Source of the DNA: Aliivibrio finisterrensis
Lineage (GTDB): Bacteria; Pseudomonadota; Gammaproteobacteria; Enterobacterales; Vibrionaceae
NCBI RefSeq assembly: GCF_008933155.1
Contig: NZ_WBVP01000018.1
Coordinates: 1-64,000, forward strand
Length of the DNA stretch: 64,000 nt
Direction: 5' to 3'
The notes below the pieces were generated by a model, which was not told the origin of the DNA, searched no databases, and saw only the letters and a program-made list of their open reading frames with translations. A program made the translations under genes and the position numbers. Within the stretch, counting starts at the first letter, position 1. Each line of letters opens with the position of its first letter. Below, piece after piece: positions 36,301 to 44,499 of the stretch.

Positions 36301-39265
36301 TTGGAGTTATATTGGCGACAATAATAATGTTCACGTGCAAGAATTAAAGCATGGTGAATCATTAACTGAATCAATAAAGCTAATAGCAACCGACGGTACT
36401 GAATTTCCTATTACGGTTAAGGTTTACGGCACAGAGGATGGGGTCGTAATCGATTCCAAATCAGAACTTGGTCATGTCGTAGAAAATGCCCAAACAGGTG
36501 CTTCAGTTTCCGGCAATGTGGTCGCACACGATGTTGATCTCCACGATACGGTGAGCTGGACACAAACACCAACAGGTGGCATTAGCGGTCAATATGGCAC
36601 GTTCCACCTAAGTACCGATGGGCAATGGCATTATGACGTTGACCAAAGTAAAGCTACAAAATTAGGAGACGGTGACGAGTATTGGGAACACTTTACAGTT
36701 GAGGCAGTATCTACTGATGGTAGCCACGTCTCGAAAAGTGTCTCCGTTGTTGTGCATGGCAATAATGATGTACCAACCGTTAGTGGTGAAGTCACTTTAC
36801 CTTCAGGCAACGAGGATACTTCAATACATATCACTCAAGCTCAATTAGTCGCCAATGCTATCGACGTAGATGCCAATGATAGGGGTTGGTTACACGTTGA
36901 AAACTTAACCGCAGACCACGGTAGCTTAGTATCAAATTCAGATGGTAGTTTTACCTTTAATCCCGACCCTAATTACAACGGAACGGTCCACTTTACTTAC
37001 GATGTTGCCGATAGACACGGTGGTATTGCTCATACTGGTGCGAACACAACACTTGCTGCCGTCAATGATGCTGCTGTTTTTAGTGGTGTCGATACGGGAA
37101 GTGTTACTGAAGATCACAACGTCCACGCTTCTGTACAAGGAAACTATTCTTATAAGCTTGAGACAAGTGGGACATTAACGGCGACAGATACGGATACCGG
37201 TGAGTCAGGCTTCGATTTTAGAACATTGATAACAGCTTCAACTCATCCTGAATGGGCACCTTACCGATCAAAACTGGGAGGACAGCTGGAAATAGATCAA
37301 CATGGCAACTGGAACTATTACATTGATAACCGCAAGCCTGAAGTTCAGGGCTTAGGTGCAGGTGAGACTCTAACTGACACCGTCACTATCCACTCTAAAG
37401 ATGGGACTCCATATGTCATTACAGTCACAATTCAAGGCACCAACGATGCTCCAATTCTCGGAGTCAACCAAACATCATCGACTACGGGTACATTAACAGA
37501 GACTGATGTAGATGTTACTGACTCTCATACCTTCTCTGTCGTCAGTTCTGCAGGTCAATTCGGTTCACTGTCCGTCGATCCAACTACAGGTGATTACGTC
37601 TACACACCAAATACGTCTATCGCAGGGATGAGTTATAACTCTGCCACCAACACCTATCATGGTGTCGATGTGTTCGAAATAAAAGTCAGCGACGGCCATA
37701 CGGAGGATTCGAAATTCATCACCTTTGATGCCTCAGGACATGTCACCATGTCCCCAACAGGTAGCTTGACCACATCAACCACAGTGCCTCAACAACCTAC
37801 AGTTACAACGACACTACCAACCTTGCTGATGGTCAACACCGTCGCACCAACCAACACCGTCACTCTGGATCTTGCATCAACAAGCGATTCAGGTTCATCG
37901 AACACTGACAACCTTACCAACGACGCTACCCCAACGATTACCGGACACACTGATATTCCGTATTCGCAAGTGACCGTTTACGATGGTTCAACACCCGTTG
38001 GACACGCGGTGTCTGATGCATTTGGACAATATAGTGTTGCGGTAAGCAGCTTATCGGACGGCGATCATAATCTATCCGCCAAAGCACTGGCTCCCTCATC
38101 AGGGCTACCGGCTACGTCTTCGCTTCTTTCTGTCCATATAGATACACAGGTTAGCGTTCCTACGATTACTTTTGAAAACGCAGGGGCAGACAACTTATAC
38201 AACAAAGCTGAAATCGCCCGAGGCCATGCAAATACGATCACAGCAACCGTGACACCTCCTGGTGATGCCAAAATCGGAGAGCATCTTGTCGTTAACGGTC
38301 AGGATCATGTATTAGATGCTCATACTCTACAGCATGGAATACAAATTGAAGTTCATCCCGGTTCTAATGTACAAGCAACAATGACTGACGAACACGGTAA
38401 TGCCGCAGGTAGCCAAGGTTTCGCTGCAAGCGCTATTCCTGAACCTATCATTGTCAGACCACCATCGGGAAGCCACCAAGTCTCTGGCACGCTTGGGGTT
38501 CCACCACTATTACCATCGTTAACTCCAGTACCAACAGCACAAAGCGGTTGGCGAATCCATTTACCGAATGGACAGTACGTCACCAGCCACCATGGGCAAT
38601 ATGGAACATTAACTATTGACCCTCAGACTGGTCATTTACATTATCAAGAGCAAGCCCAAGTTCACACGGGTCCTCATGGCAGCGCTTCGGGAGTCGGCCA
38701 GCATGAAGACAAGTTTGAAGTGGCACTGCAAGGGACAAACCAAGATGAAGTAGTCGCCCATGTGAACGTTCAAATACTCAGTCACGGACCTGGGAATAGT
38801 GGTAAACTTACAATTGGAACCGAAGTTGTTGATATGACGATCACGCCTGTAGCCCATGCATCACACCCTGCTCCACCACCACCTCCGGTGCAACATGATG
38901 AGCCAGACATGACTTCACAAGCGGACTTTACGGTTACACTAAGCGATGACAGCTATCTTGATTTAACCCAACACGCTCACCATGAACCAGATCAACAAAA
39001 CAGCCACCATGGTGCTGCAGCTTATCTGGATGTTCTGGGCATTAAACCTGACACGGCATCGACAACGGTTCACGATCAACCTACCGATATGGACATCGTG
39101 CTTGCACAAGTAGACCAATCAGATGCAACAACACATGACCAAGCGCACTTGGATATGTCGGATGCGCTTGAACACCATGATACGAACATCAACCACAACC
39201 AAGATGATGAACATCACCATCACAATGATATAGATGGACTTCCAGATATCGACCCAAACTCATAA
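30383..39265 (+). CDS. Giant VCBS-repeat surface protein / type I secreted adhesin
   Basis: This 2960-residue protein is predicted to be exported by the type I secretion genes next to it and to work at the cell surface or in biofilm matrix. A polar N-terminal part of about 190 residues with Pro/Thr-rich linker is followed by seven near-identical VCBS repeats of about 100 residues (about residues 190-895). More divergent VCBS domains then alternate with cadherin-like domains (NPTVTGSRVLPAGSEDQTL, LLAGASDIDKNDAS and similar). The C-terminal 100 residues are histidine- and aspartate-rich. No RTX GGxGxD nonapeptides, no LapA-type N-terminal TAAG cleavage motif and no Sec signal were seen. An in-frame TTG at 30371 is less likely because it overlaps the ribosome site. 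Confidence 0.88.
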   Translation: MNKQSEKNNSNNKAESLLNSEKEKSPFKHKKNKSQTYLAKRLSQYPQLMLILPSFSLSQTLTSEDNIEEKDSNIESGTLDVSNSHHNESLISPLAPIVENKMSNIQPNQDDANEHTPMATPSARSSSHLASHAITPIVILPTPVQNHTINQAPAMLVTPPTTLSTPPLQHSQQQAIISGKDSATTTEDVTTHVAGKLTVIDPDLGEAHFSNTDISGSLGTLHLTNSGAWTYDLDNTNPRVQALGKGATATDTITVHSADGTPHHVTITVNGTNDKAVIAGIDSGAVTEESQLHTSGTLTVTDVDTGEAHFSNSNIIGTLGTLHLTDSGAWTYDLDNTNPTVQALGKGSTATDTITVHSADGTPHQVTITVNGTNDNAVIGSSNTGAVTEETQLHTSGTLSVTDVDTGEAHFSNSNIIGTLGTLHLTDSGAWTYDLNNTNPTVQTLGKGSTATDTITIHSADGTPHQVTITVNGTNDKAVIGGSNTGAVTEESQLQTSGTLTVTDVDTGEAHFTTSSTGSIDIAGTLGTLHLTDNGAWTYDLDNTNPTVQALDKGSTATDSITVHSADGTPHQVTITVNGTNDKAVIGGSNTGAVTEESQLHTSGTLTVTDVDTGEARFTTSSTGSIDITGTLGTLHLTDNGAWTYDLDNTNPTVQALGKGATATDTIAVHSADGTPYQVTITINGTDDKAVIGGTNTGAVTEESQLQTSGTLTVTDVDTGEAHFSNSNVQGTFGTLHLTDSGSWTYDLDNTNPKVQALGQGKTATDTITVQSADGTTHQMTITVNGTNDKAVITGTNVGVVTEESQLHTSGRLTVTDVDTGEAHFSNSNIIGTLGTLHLTDNGSWTYDLDNSNPTVQALGQGQQVKDIITVQSADGTPHQIAIVVNGRNDAAVITGTTTGAVTEDRINGMQWLLTDGKMHVSDSDSGEAKFDPVIHAHNYAGIGYTSILGAEVIVTPDGDWHYQLDNNIQQVQSLGQGQSYVDKVTVHTVDGTTQELQITITGTNDNPTVTGSRVLPAGSEDQTLHITQTQLLAGASDIDKNDASTLYVDAVTADHGTVTHNTDGSFTFHPDKDYNGQVHFTYDVKDAHGGSAQATASTMLTATSDSAIISEVSTDHVTEDGPHSRHNAGVTTELANGRLQVVDPDSGEDKFQYSQFGETAIHDPFGGMLRIDSMGNWGYSVNNANLQHLAEGQTETVVYRVHSYDGTAYELHINVVGTNDAPTVTQVALSNGTEDTHYQMQASQFGFSDIDTGDTLHSIAITDLPLATQGKFVLDGHDVTSGQQIPTADISKLQFVPAQDFNGDVQFKYTVNDGHTDSTEATNTLHIDAVGDVAVVTGVDIGDVHEGHGYTAPDGSMSVGSVDDRSPDYMHGNIGKLWNDEIHTDGHLSIVDADAGESQAQTGTYYGTHGRVILQTNGDWSYFASIGQDATGRAIDHLGKGESLTDTVTVKSADGTTHDIVITIHGDNDRPYCSGEVQLNSGKEDLAQTITASELLANTIDVDTNDIGKLTITNLHADHGSVLDNHDGTYTFTPSKDYNGQVHFTYDVQDAHGGVTATGATLQLVAVSDAAQIIAAGVTLKEDHVLSGTTSLHSEGQFHVIDPDGPSESQFAMAPGQITSFYKGSFGGDLQINSNGNYFYNIDNSTVDHLRDGEHVTDRFTIKSVDGTTKEIEFVIQGTSDTPTIARSSLHEFSFEDGSVLHGSLYGLDPDKGDKQTLTYEALGSAAGFHLDPDGSYTFDPSNSAYQHASLTYGSDLQIYVPVKVTDSEGLLSVHNMRFTVMPTNDVPIVTSSVSLSSGTEDHSVVLHSRELLAHASDVDDYDRLHISNLHADHGSIADNHDGTFTFTPNSNYNGAVKFSYDVTDNHGASTHTSASMTLAAVEDKTEFIGANHGVATEDIRTPMSTNVSLLDAVDWQALQITDVDSPNTQVTVEFAGKQYTWDLGSDLDVTTPYGKFQFHTIASGPHQGEHSWSYIGDNNNVHVQELKHGESLTESIKLIATDGTEFPITVKVYGTEDGVVIDSKSELGHVVENAQTGASVSGNVVAHDVDLHDTVSWTQTPTGGISGQYGTFHLSTDGQWHYDVDQSKATKLGDGDEYWEHFTVEAVSTDGSHVSKSVSVVVHGNNDVPTVSGEVTLPSGNEDTSIHITQAQLVANAIDVDANDRGWLHVENLTADHGSLVSNSDGSFTFNPDPNYNGTVHFTYDVADRHGGIAHTGANTTLAAVNDAAVFSGVDTGSVTEDHNVHASVQGNYSYKLETSGTLTATDTDTGESGFDFRTLITASTHPEWAPYRSKLGGQLEIDQHGNWNYYIDNRKPEVQGLGAGETLTDTVTIHSKDGTPYVITVTIQGTNDAPILGVNQTSSTTGTLTETDVDVTDSHTFSVVSSAGQFGSLSVDPTTGDYVYTPNTSIAGMSYNSATNTYHGVDVFEIKVSDGHTEDSKFITFDASGHVTMSPTGSLTTSTTVPQQPTVTTTLPTLLMVNTVAPTNTVTLDLASTSDSGSSNTDNLTNDATPTITGHTDIPYSQVTVYDGSTPVGHAVSDAFGQYSVAVSSLSDGDHNLSAKALAPSSGLPATSSLLSVHIDTQVSVPTITFENAGADNLYNKAEIARGHANTITATVTPPGDAKIGEHLVVNGQDHVLDAHTLQHGIQIEVHPGSNVQATMTDEHGNAAGSQGFAASAIPEPIIVRPPSGSHQVSGTLGVPPLLPSLTPVPTAQSGWRIHLPNGQYVTSHHGQYGTLTIDPQTGHLHYQEQAQVHTGPHGSASGVGQHEDKFEVALQGTNQDEVVAHVNVQILSHGPGNSGKLTIGTEVVDMTITPVAHASHPAPPPPPVQHDEPDMTSQADFTVTLSDDSYLDLTQHAHHEPDQQNSHHGAAAYLDVLGIKPDTASTTVHDQPTDMDIVLAQVDQSDATTHDQAHLDMSDALEHHDTNINHNQDDEHHHHNDIDGLPDIDPNS
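30919..33060 (+). repeat. Seven tandem approximately 300-bp DNA repeats encoding VCBS domains
   Basis: Units share long runs of identical DNA (for example TCACCGATGTCGATAC and GGCACTAATGATAA). They encode DTGEAHFSNSN, GTLGTLHLTDSGAWTYDL, NTNPTVQALGKG and SADGTPHQVTITVNGTND in each. Units 4 and 5 carry a shared insertion coding TTSSTGSIDI. Unit number could change by recombination or slippage. Confidence 0.9.
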
Positions 39266-39285
39266 CTTAAAACAAGCAGAAATAA

Positions 39286-39314
39286 AAAGGGATCACATAA
39301 CGTGATCCCTTTCT
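39286..39314 (+). terminator. Bidirectional terminator of the VCBS gene and secretion operon
   Basis: A perfect 11-bp stem AAAGGGATCAC / GTGATCCCTTT with a 5-base loop and an A-run on its left lies 20 bases after the VCBS gene stop. Confidence 0.88.
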
Positions 39315-39384
39315 ATATATTGTTACTTTCTATTCGCTGATAAATCACAAGAATTAGGACACTATATATGCACCTACTCTGTCA

Positions 39385-40677
39385 CTACCTTTCACCAAAC
39401 GCCATACTTACGTTAGTGTAAATCGGCTTCCAAAGATATTGAAACACCGACTTCTCACCAGTGGTAATGTTTACTTCTCCAGTCATACCAGGCAGGATAG
39501 AAAAACTTTCAGGATTATCTCTAAAGTATGCCTTATTAACCGAGACTGTAACCTCATAATAAATATCACCCCGTTCACTTTTACTGGTTGTCGGTGATAT
39601 TTTCTCAACTACTCCTTTTAACGCACCAAAGCGGCTGTAATCAAACGCATCGACTTTAATACGTGCGGGCTGCCCTATGGACACAAAGCCAATATCTCTA
39701 GGAGATAAACGAGCTTTAAAACTTGCCTTTCCATCGACAGGAACAATTTCTGCTATCGTTCCACCGGGAGTAATTACCCCCCCATTTTGAGTAGAAGGGA
39801 TACTTTGAACCAACCCCTTAACTGGTGACTTAATTACAGTATCCAACACCTTTTCTTTACCAGAACGAATACGAGCTCTTAATCCGCTTAAATCAGCTTC
39901 GGCTTTAGAACGCTCAATATTCGCCTGAACTCTGGCCTCTGCCCCTAACTGTTTTAACTGAGCGCCAACGGTTTCTGCTTTACGCTTTAACACATTCTCT
40001 TGGCTCTTTGCTTTTTGGATTTCTTTTTCGATCGAAGCCAATTTTTGCTTCATTTCTAGCACTCTTAACTTAGAGATATTCCCTGCTTTCTGCCCCTTAA
40101 TTAATATATCTAATTCTTGTTTAGTCGCGTTTAATTGACGTTGATAAACGGGTAATTGCGTTTGTAATCCCTCCAATTCCGCGGCGACCTGAGCTTGCTC
40201 CTTAATTACAGCGCTTCGCTTTTGAAAAAACAATTCTTTCTCAGCTGCAAGTTGTTTTAACTGCTGTGATACTTGCCTAGGATAAAAATCGGCGTATTTC
40301 GAAAAATCAGGATCTCGTGTTTCGACTAATGAATTCAAACGCTCAATCGTTAATTCTAACGCTGCTCTTTGGGCATTCAATTCATCTAATGCGGTATTTT
40401 GAAACTTAGAATCAAACTCAACTAGAGTTTGGCCTTTTTCAACCAATTCCCCTTCGGATACCAAAATTGATTTAAGTCGACCACCAGTCTCACTTTGAAT
40501 GATTTGACGCTCTCCTTCAGGGATAACAGACCCCTTTGCTTTGGCAATCTCATCAACATTAGTAAATACCGACCACCCAATAAATAAAATCAAACATACA
40601 GCAATAAAATAGGTACTTAATGACAATAAACGAGCCGTCACTTTTGATTCAACAACATCCACATTTTGCTTATTCAT
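39385..40677 (-). CDS. Type I secretion membrane-fusion protein (HlyD family)
   Basis: This 430-residue protein should bridge the ABC exporter and an outer-membrane TolC channel. It has one N-terminal membrane helix (LLSLSTYFIAVCLILFIGWSV, about residues 18-38), a lipoyl/biotin-like half (LVEKGQTLVEFD), a long coiled-coil hairpin (about 105-265) and the HlyD C-terminal signature (DIYYEVTVSVN, FSILPGMTGEVNITTGEKSVFQYL). The start overlaps the upstream ABC gene stop by four bases (ATGA), so they are translationally coupled. It is last in the three-gene operon. No TolC-like gene is in the window. Confidence 0.92.
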   Translation of the reverse strand: MNKQNVDVVESKVTARLLSLSTYFIAVCLILFIGWSVFTNVDEIAKAKGSVIPEGERQIIQSETGGRLKSILVSEGELVEKGQTLVEFDSKFQNTALDELNAQRAALELTIERLNSLVETRDPDFSKYADFYPRQVSQQLKQLAAEKELFFQKRSAVIKEQAQVAAELEGLQTQLPVYQRQLNATKQELDILIKGQKAGNISKLRVLEMKQKLASIEKEIQKAKSQENVLKRKAETVGAQLKQLGAEARVQANIERSKAEADLSGLRARIRSGKEKVLDTVIKSPVKGLVQSIPSTQNGGVITPGGTIAEIVPVDGKASFKARLSPRDIGFVSIGQPARIKVDAFDYSRFGALKGVVEKISPTTSKSERGDIYYEVTVSVNKAYFRDNPESFSILPGMTGEVNITTGEKSVFQYLWKPIYTNVSMAFGER

Positions 40678-42737
40678 AGAGAGGCCTCCATTGCTATCTC
40701 TGTAGTTGAATTATCTGGTAGTGGTCCTGCATATACAAGTATCCCACCATCAAGCACTATTACTTGATCCGCCAGCTTTATTAATTCTGGATCATGAGAT
40801 GAAAAGACAATGGTCGATCGCCCTCTGCGTTGCGAAAGCCATTGCTTGAAAAGATCTCGAGATGGAATATCCATTACCGGATTATCTAATAAATACAGTG
40901 GATATTCATGAAGGTACAGCTTCGCTTGTGATAACACCTTTGCTTCATATCCAGATAAAGCATGAGAGATCTTCACTACAACAGATTCATTTAACTGAGT
41001 ATCTAAAGCGCTAGGTAATGTTCTAAACCATGCTTCGCCACCCACCAGCTTAATTGCATTAATAATAAGAGCATCATCAATGCTTTTGTTATCACTCACA
41101 AATTCACGAACAGTTAGTAATAATAATTCAGGCTTTGCTGAGTAGTATCCTAACCATTGTCTGTATATTTGAGGGTCATATTGTGACAAATTATGGTGAT
41201 TAACCTTAATTACCCCGTTCTGTGGTTGGTTTAAGCCTGCCAATAATTCAAGTAACGCCGTTTTCCCACTTGCCATTGGTCCTGTAATAGCCACGACTTG
41301 ACCTGGTTCTATTTTCAAAGAAAGTCCTGAAAGTGCAGGTTTCATTTGTTGTGGAAAACGCAAAGTAATTTGCTCTAACTCTATGGTTGGATTATCTGGC
41401 GGTAATGAATGGTGTTGAAATGAAAAATCACCTTCCACTTTTTGATTCATTGATTGATTGATTTGTAATTTTGCTTGCTTAATTTGAGTAAAACGAGCAC
41501 TACTATTAGCGAGCATTTGAGCAGGTCCCGTGATCCTTGAAATAAGCATCATGGTGGCAATTAATCCCCCAGCGGTCATCACTTGATTAAAAATAAGATC
41601 AATACCAAGAGCCACTACCGCCAATGTACTGAGTAGGCCTAATGCATAATAAATTGACGTATATTTGGCTTGATGCGCATTATGAAAGAAGCCGTTCTTT
41701 GCCGCTAAAACATTCGCTTTTTCAAAACGTTTTATCCAAAATTTACTCATGTTCGCACTACGTATAAAAGCTAATTTACTATTCAATTCAAATAATAATG
41801 AATAACGTGTTGTGCCTGAAACTGTTGTTTGATGGGAAGACCTAGCTAATTTTTTTTGACTGTGGTGAGCTAATCCATAATAACAAAGTAAAGAAATGAT
41901 AGGAACGATAACGAGCCAACCACCTAAAAAGCCAATTGCAATAAGAAAAAGCAAAACAAAAGGTAAATCAAATAATGCTCCGCCTAGTGGGCCTTGAAGT
42001 AAGCCTTTAAAGCTTTCAGCTGTAGTGAGTCGAGACATTAATGCCGATGATGGTAATGAGCGATTAGCTAATAATGAAGATCGAAAAACTCGATATAATA
42101 CAGTTTCTGATATTTCTCGACTGATCCGATTTGAAATCGTTGTAAGTAATTGGCTTCGAATTACCTTTAACAAAAGCATCATTAAAAATAATAAAGCTGC
42201 TCCAATAGCTATCCCAAGCAATTCATGCTCTGCATCCCCACCAATAACATGATCATAAATTGACATCGTAATAAAAGGGATAACTAACGCAAATAGATTA
42301 GCAAAAAAGCTAACCAATAAAAGCTTAGGTAGTAATGGTTTAAATTTACCAATCCGCTCACCTACCCAATCTGGTGCATTTTTCTCTTTAGGTTGTTCAT
42401 GAATAAGAACGACAAGAGAAGAAAGCTGATTTTCAGGCCAGATTTCACTTTCAAACTCACCTTGTTGATAAGCTTGAAACTCATTCAATAAAAATCGACA
42501 TACTTTAATTTCATTATCATTTATATACAGTGCCGCTAAATGCGACGTTGATGCTAATGCCTTTGAATAAGGGTGAACAGTATAAGCAACTCCTAATCGA
42601 TCCAATAAGGTAAAAATATCATTAACACCTTCAAGTTTATTTGATGAAATCCACTCTCGACTAAAGGCATGAACATTCGTATTTACGTCCATCGCCATCA
42701 ATAAATTAATGACTTGAGATTGATAATTCTTATCCAT
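40674..42737 (-). CDS. Type I secretion ABC protein with altered Walker B
   Basis: This 687-residue protein has an N-terminal region of about 150 residues like a catalytically dead C39 domain. A six-helix membrane domain (about 155-430) and an ATPase domain follow. Walker A is intact (GPMASGKT, about residue 485) and the signature is LSGYE (about 592). The Walker B end reads LLDNP where LLDEP is expected, so the catalytic glutamate is asparagine. The H-loop histidine (FSSHD) is present. The gene overlaps both neighbours (TAATG upstream, ATGA downstream). It probably forms a heterodimer with the other ABC protein, as RtxB/RtxE do in MARTX export. Confidence 0.88.
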   Translation of the reverse strand: MDKNYQSQVINLLMAMDVNTNVHAFSREWISSNKLEGVNDIFTLLDRLGVAYTVHPYSKALASTSHLAALYINDNEIKVCRFLLNEFQAYQQGEFESEIWPENQLSSLVVLIHEQPKEKNAPDWVGERIGKFKPLLPKLLLVSFFANLFALVIPFITMSIYDHVIGGDAEHELLGIAIGAALLFLMMLLLKVIRSQLLTTISNRISREISETVLYRVFRSSLLANRSLPSSALMSRLTTAESFKGLLQGPLGGALFDLPFVLLFLIAIGFLGGWLVIVPIISLLCYYGLAHHSQKKLARSSHQTTVSGTTRYSLLFELNSKLAFIRSANMSKFWIKRFEKANVLAAKNGFFHNAHQAKYTSIYYALGLLSTLAVVALGIDLIFNQVMTAGGLIATMMLISRITGPAQMLANSSARFTQIKQAKLQINQSMNQKVEGDFSFQHHSLPPDNPTIELEQITLRFPQQMKPALSGLSLKIEPGQVVAITGPMASGKTALLELLAGLNQPQNGVIKVNHHNLSQYDPQIYRQWLGYYSAKPELLLLTVREFVSDNKSIDDALIINAIKLVGGEAWFRTLPSALDTQLNESVVVKISHALSGYEAKVLSQAKLYLHEYPLYLLDNPVMDIPSRDLFKQWLSQRRGRSTIVFSSHDPELIKLADQVIVLDGGILVYAGPLPDNSTTEIAMEASL

Positions 42738-44359
42738 TAACTTTCTCCTTGTAATGGCATAAGCTCAGCTCGTTTTTGAGCTAATTCAACTAAGCTAGGA
42801 TGGTCTGTATTTAAAATAATTGTTTTGCCCTCTTTTGATAACAATGACAGCACTTTTGCTAACCTTGCTACAGACTCAATATCTAGGGCTATCTCTGGTT
42901 TATCCAAAAACAGTAACGGTGTCGGTTTTGCTAATTGACACACTAACGAAACCAACTTGATAGCACCTTGACTTAATTGCTCTCCTAATTGAGCACCGAC
43001 CTTTGTTTCCAAACCATTAGGAAGATCCGCTATGATGCTATTTAAGCCAAGCGCCTCTATTAGAGGTTGAATATCTCCTACCCTATCAACGTTGAATCCC
43101 GTCAAATTATCTAATAAAGATCCTGAAATAAGAATTGGACGGCTGGTTACAAATGCAGTTTGATGGCGGTAATCATAATAATCACCGACAGATACATTGT
43201 TATTCCAACATAATTGGCCACCTGCCTTTGCATCTAATCCTGAGAGGTTAGCCATAGCCTGACTAAGTAAGTCGGTATCCTTACCTTTTAAGGCAATAAT
43301 TTCTCCTTGCTGCACACAAAAATCTAATTGGTAACAAGAACCAAAGCGTTCAATCGTATAGCCTTCAGCTGTTAAGGATTCAAACATCGGTAATTTTTCT
43401 GATTTAATTGTTTCATGTGATGCGATGTTCTCAAATAAATCTTTGACTGAATGGTTTGCAACTTGAAACGAACTGTATTTCAATCTCAATCCGACCAAAG
43501 CACTCATAGGAGCAACCGCTCTTCCCGACAAAATAGAACAAGCGGCGAGTCCACCAGTGGTTAATTCGCCAGATAGCACAGACAAACTTCCAATAATAAC
43601 CATAACCACTGAGGTTCCCAGCGCGGCTATTTGAATACATTCCTGAGCAATAGCGGTATTTCGTTCAGATTCAGCGACGGACAGCCATCGATTCTGATTT
43701 AATTGTTTAAAGTACTGAAATGTTCTCGACTCTGCTGCTTGTTTTTTCACACCTTCAAGCATAGTAAATACCACGACTAAAAAGTTCATACGGCTAATTT
43801 CATTCTCCGCAGCTATTTTTGCGTGTTGATATGATTTACTTGAAAACAACCAAACAAACAGGGCCGCAGCTATCCAAACAATTATTGGAATAAAAACAAG
43901 CCCCCCACCGACATAAGCAACCAATGAAAGAAAAATCAAAACAAAAGGTACATCAATTAGTCCACTTAATAGACCACCAGAATAAAATTCTTTGATTGAA
44001 GAAACTCCTTTTAATCCCTCTTGCAAATTACCGGGTTTTAAACTTAACAGTTCTTTTGCTGGTAACTCAGTGAGCTGATGTAATATATAGGAGTACATAT
44101 TTTTTTCTGTGTTGATTGAGGCGGCAGCTAGAATCCAAGAACGAACAAATCGTAGAAATGCATCGAGTAAAATAGCAACGCTGGCACCGCAAACTAGCAA
44201 TACAGCAGTGCCATAACTTTGATTTGGTAAGATTCGATCATAAATTTGTAGCACCACTAACGGAATCGCTAATGATAAAATATTAATAAGCAATGAAGAT
44301 GGTAAAACCTTCAGCATCACTTTCTTTTGAGTAGAGTAGTAAGAAGACAACAAATCCAT
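42737..44359 (-). CDS. Type I secretion ABC protein with degenerate ATPase domain
   Basis: This 540-residue protein has no C39-like domain. It starts directly with the membrane domain (LPSSLLINILSLAIPLVVLQIYDRI, then five more helices to about residue 290). In the ATPase part, the place of Walker A reads LKGKDTDLLSQA (about residue 356), so the P-loop is lost. The signature is LSQGA (about 460) and Walker B ends LFLDKPEIALD (about 486), again without the catalytic glutamate. The H-loop histidine is kept (NTDH). It is the first gene of the operon and is divergent from the first HD-GYP gene. Confidence 0.87.
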   Translation of the reverse strand: MDLLSSYYSTQKKVMLKVLPSSLLINILSLAIPLVVLQIYDRILPNQSYGTAVLLVCGASVAILLDAFLRFVRSWILAAASINTEKNMYSYILHQLTELPAKELLSLKPGNLQEGLKGVSSIKEFYSGGLLSGLIDVPFVLIFLSLVAYVGGGLVFIPIIVWIAAALFVWLFSSKSYQHAKIAAENEISRMNFLVVVFTMLEGVKKQAAESRTFQYFKQLNQNRWLSVAESERNTAIAQECIQIAALGTSVVMVIIGSLSVLSGELTTGGLAACSILSGRAVAPMSALVGLRLKYSSFQVANHSVKDLFENIASHETIKSEKLPMFESLTAEGYTIERFGSCYQLDFCVQQGEIIALKGKDTDLLSQAMANLSGLDAKAGGQLCWNNNVSVGDYYDYRHQTAFVTSRPILISGSLLDNLTGFNVDRVGDIQPLIEALGLNSIIADLPNGLETKVGAQLGEQLSQGAIKLVSLVCQLAKPTPLLFLDKPEIALDIESVARLAKVLSLLSKEGKTIILNTDHPSLVELAQKRAELMPLQGES

Positions 44360-44499
44360 TTATAGTCACCCAATAATAAAGAATATAAGACAAGTCTTGG
44401 ACAAAATCCTTTAATTATCAAGTAAACAGTTGGTTTTATGTGCTTTTATGCACTAAATTAAATGTTAGATGGTCAAATCAATTTTAAAAGGAAGATATA

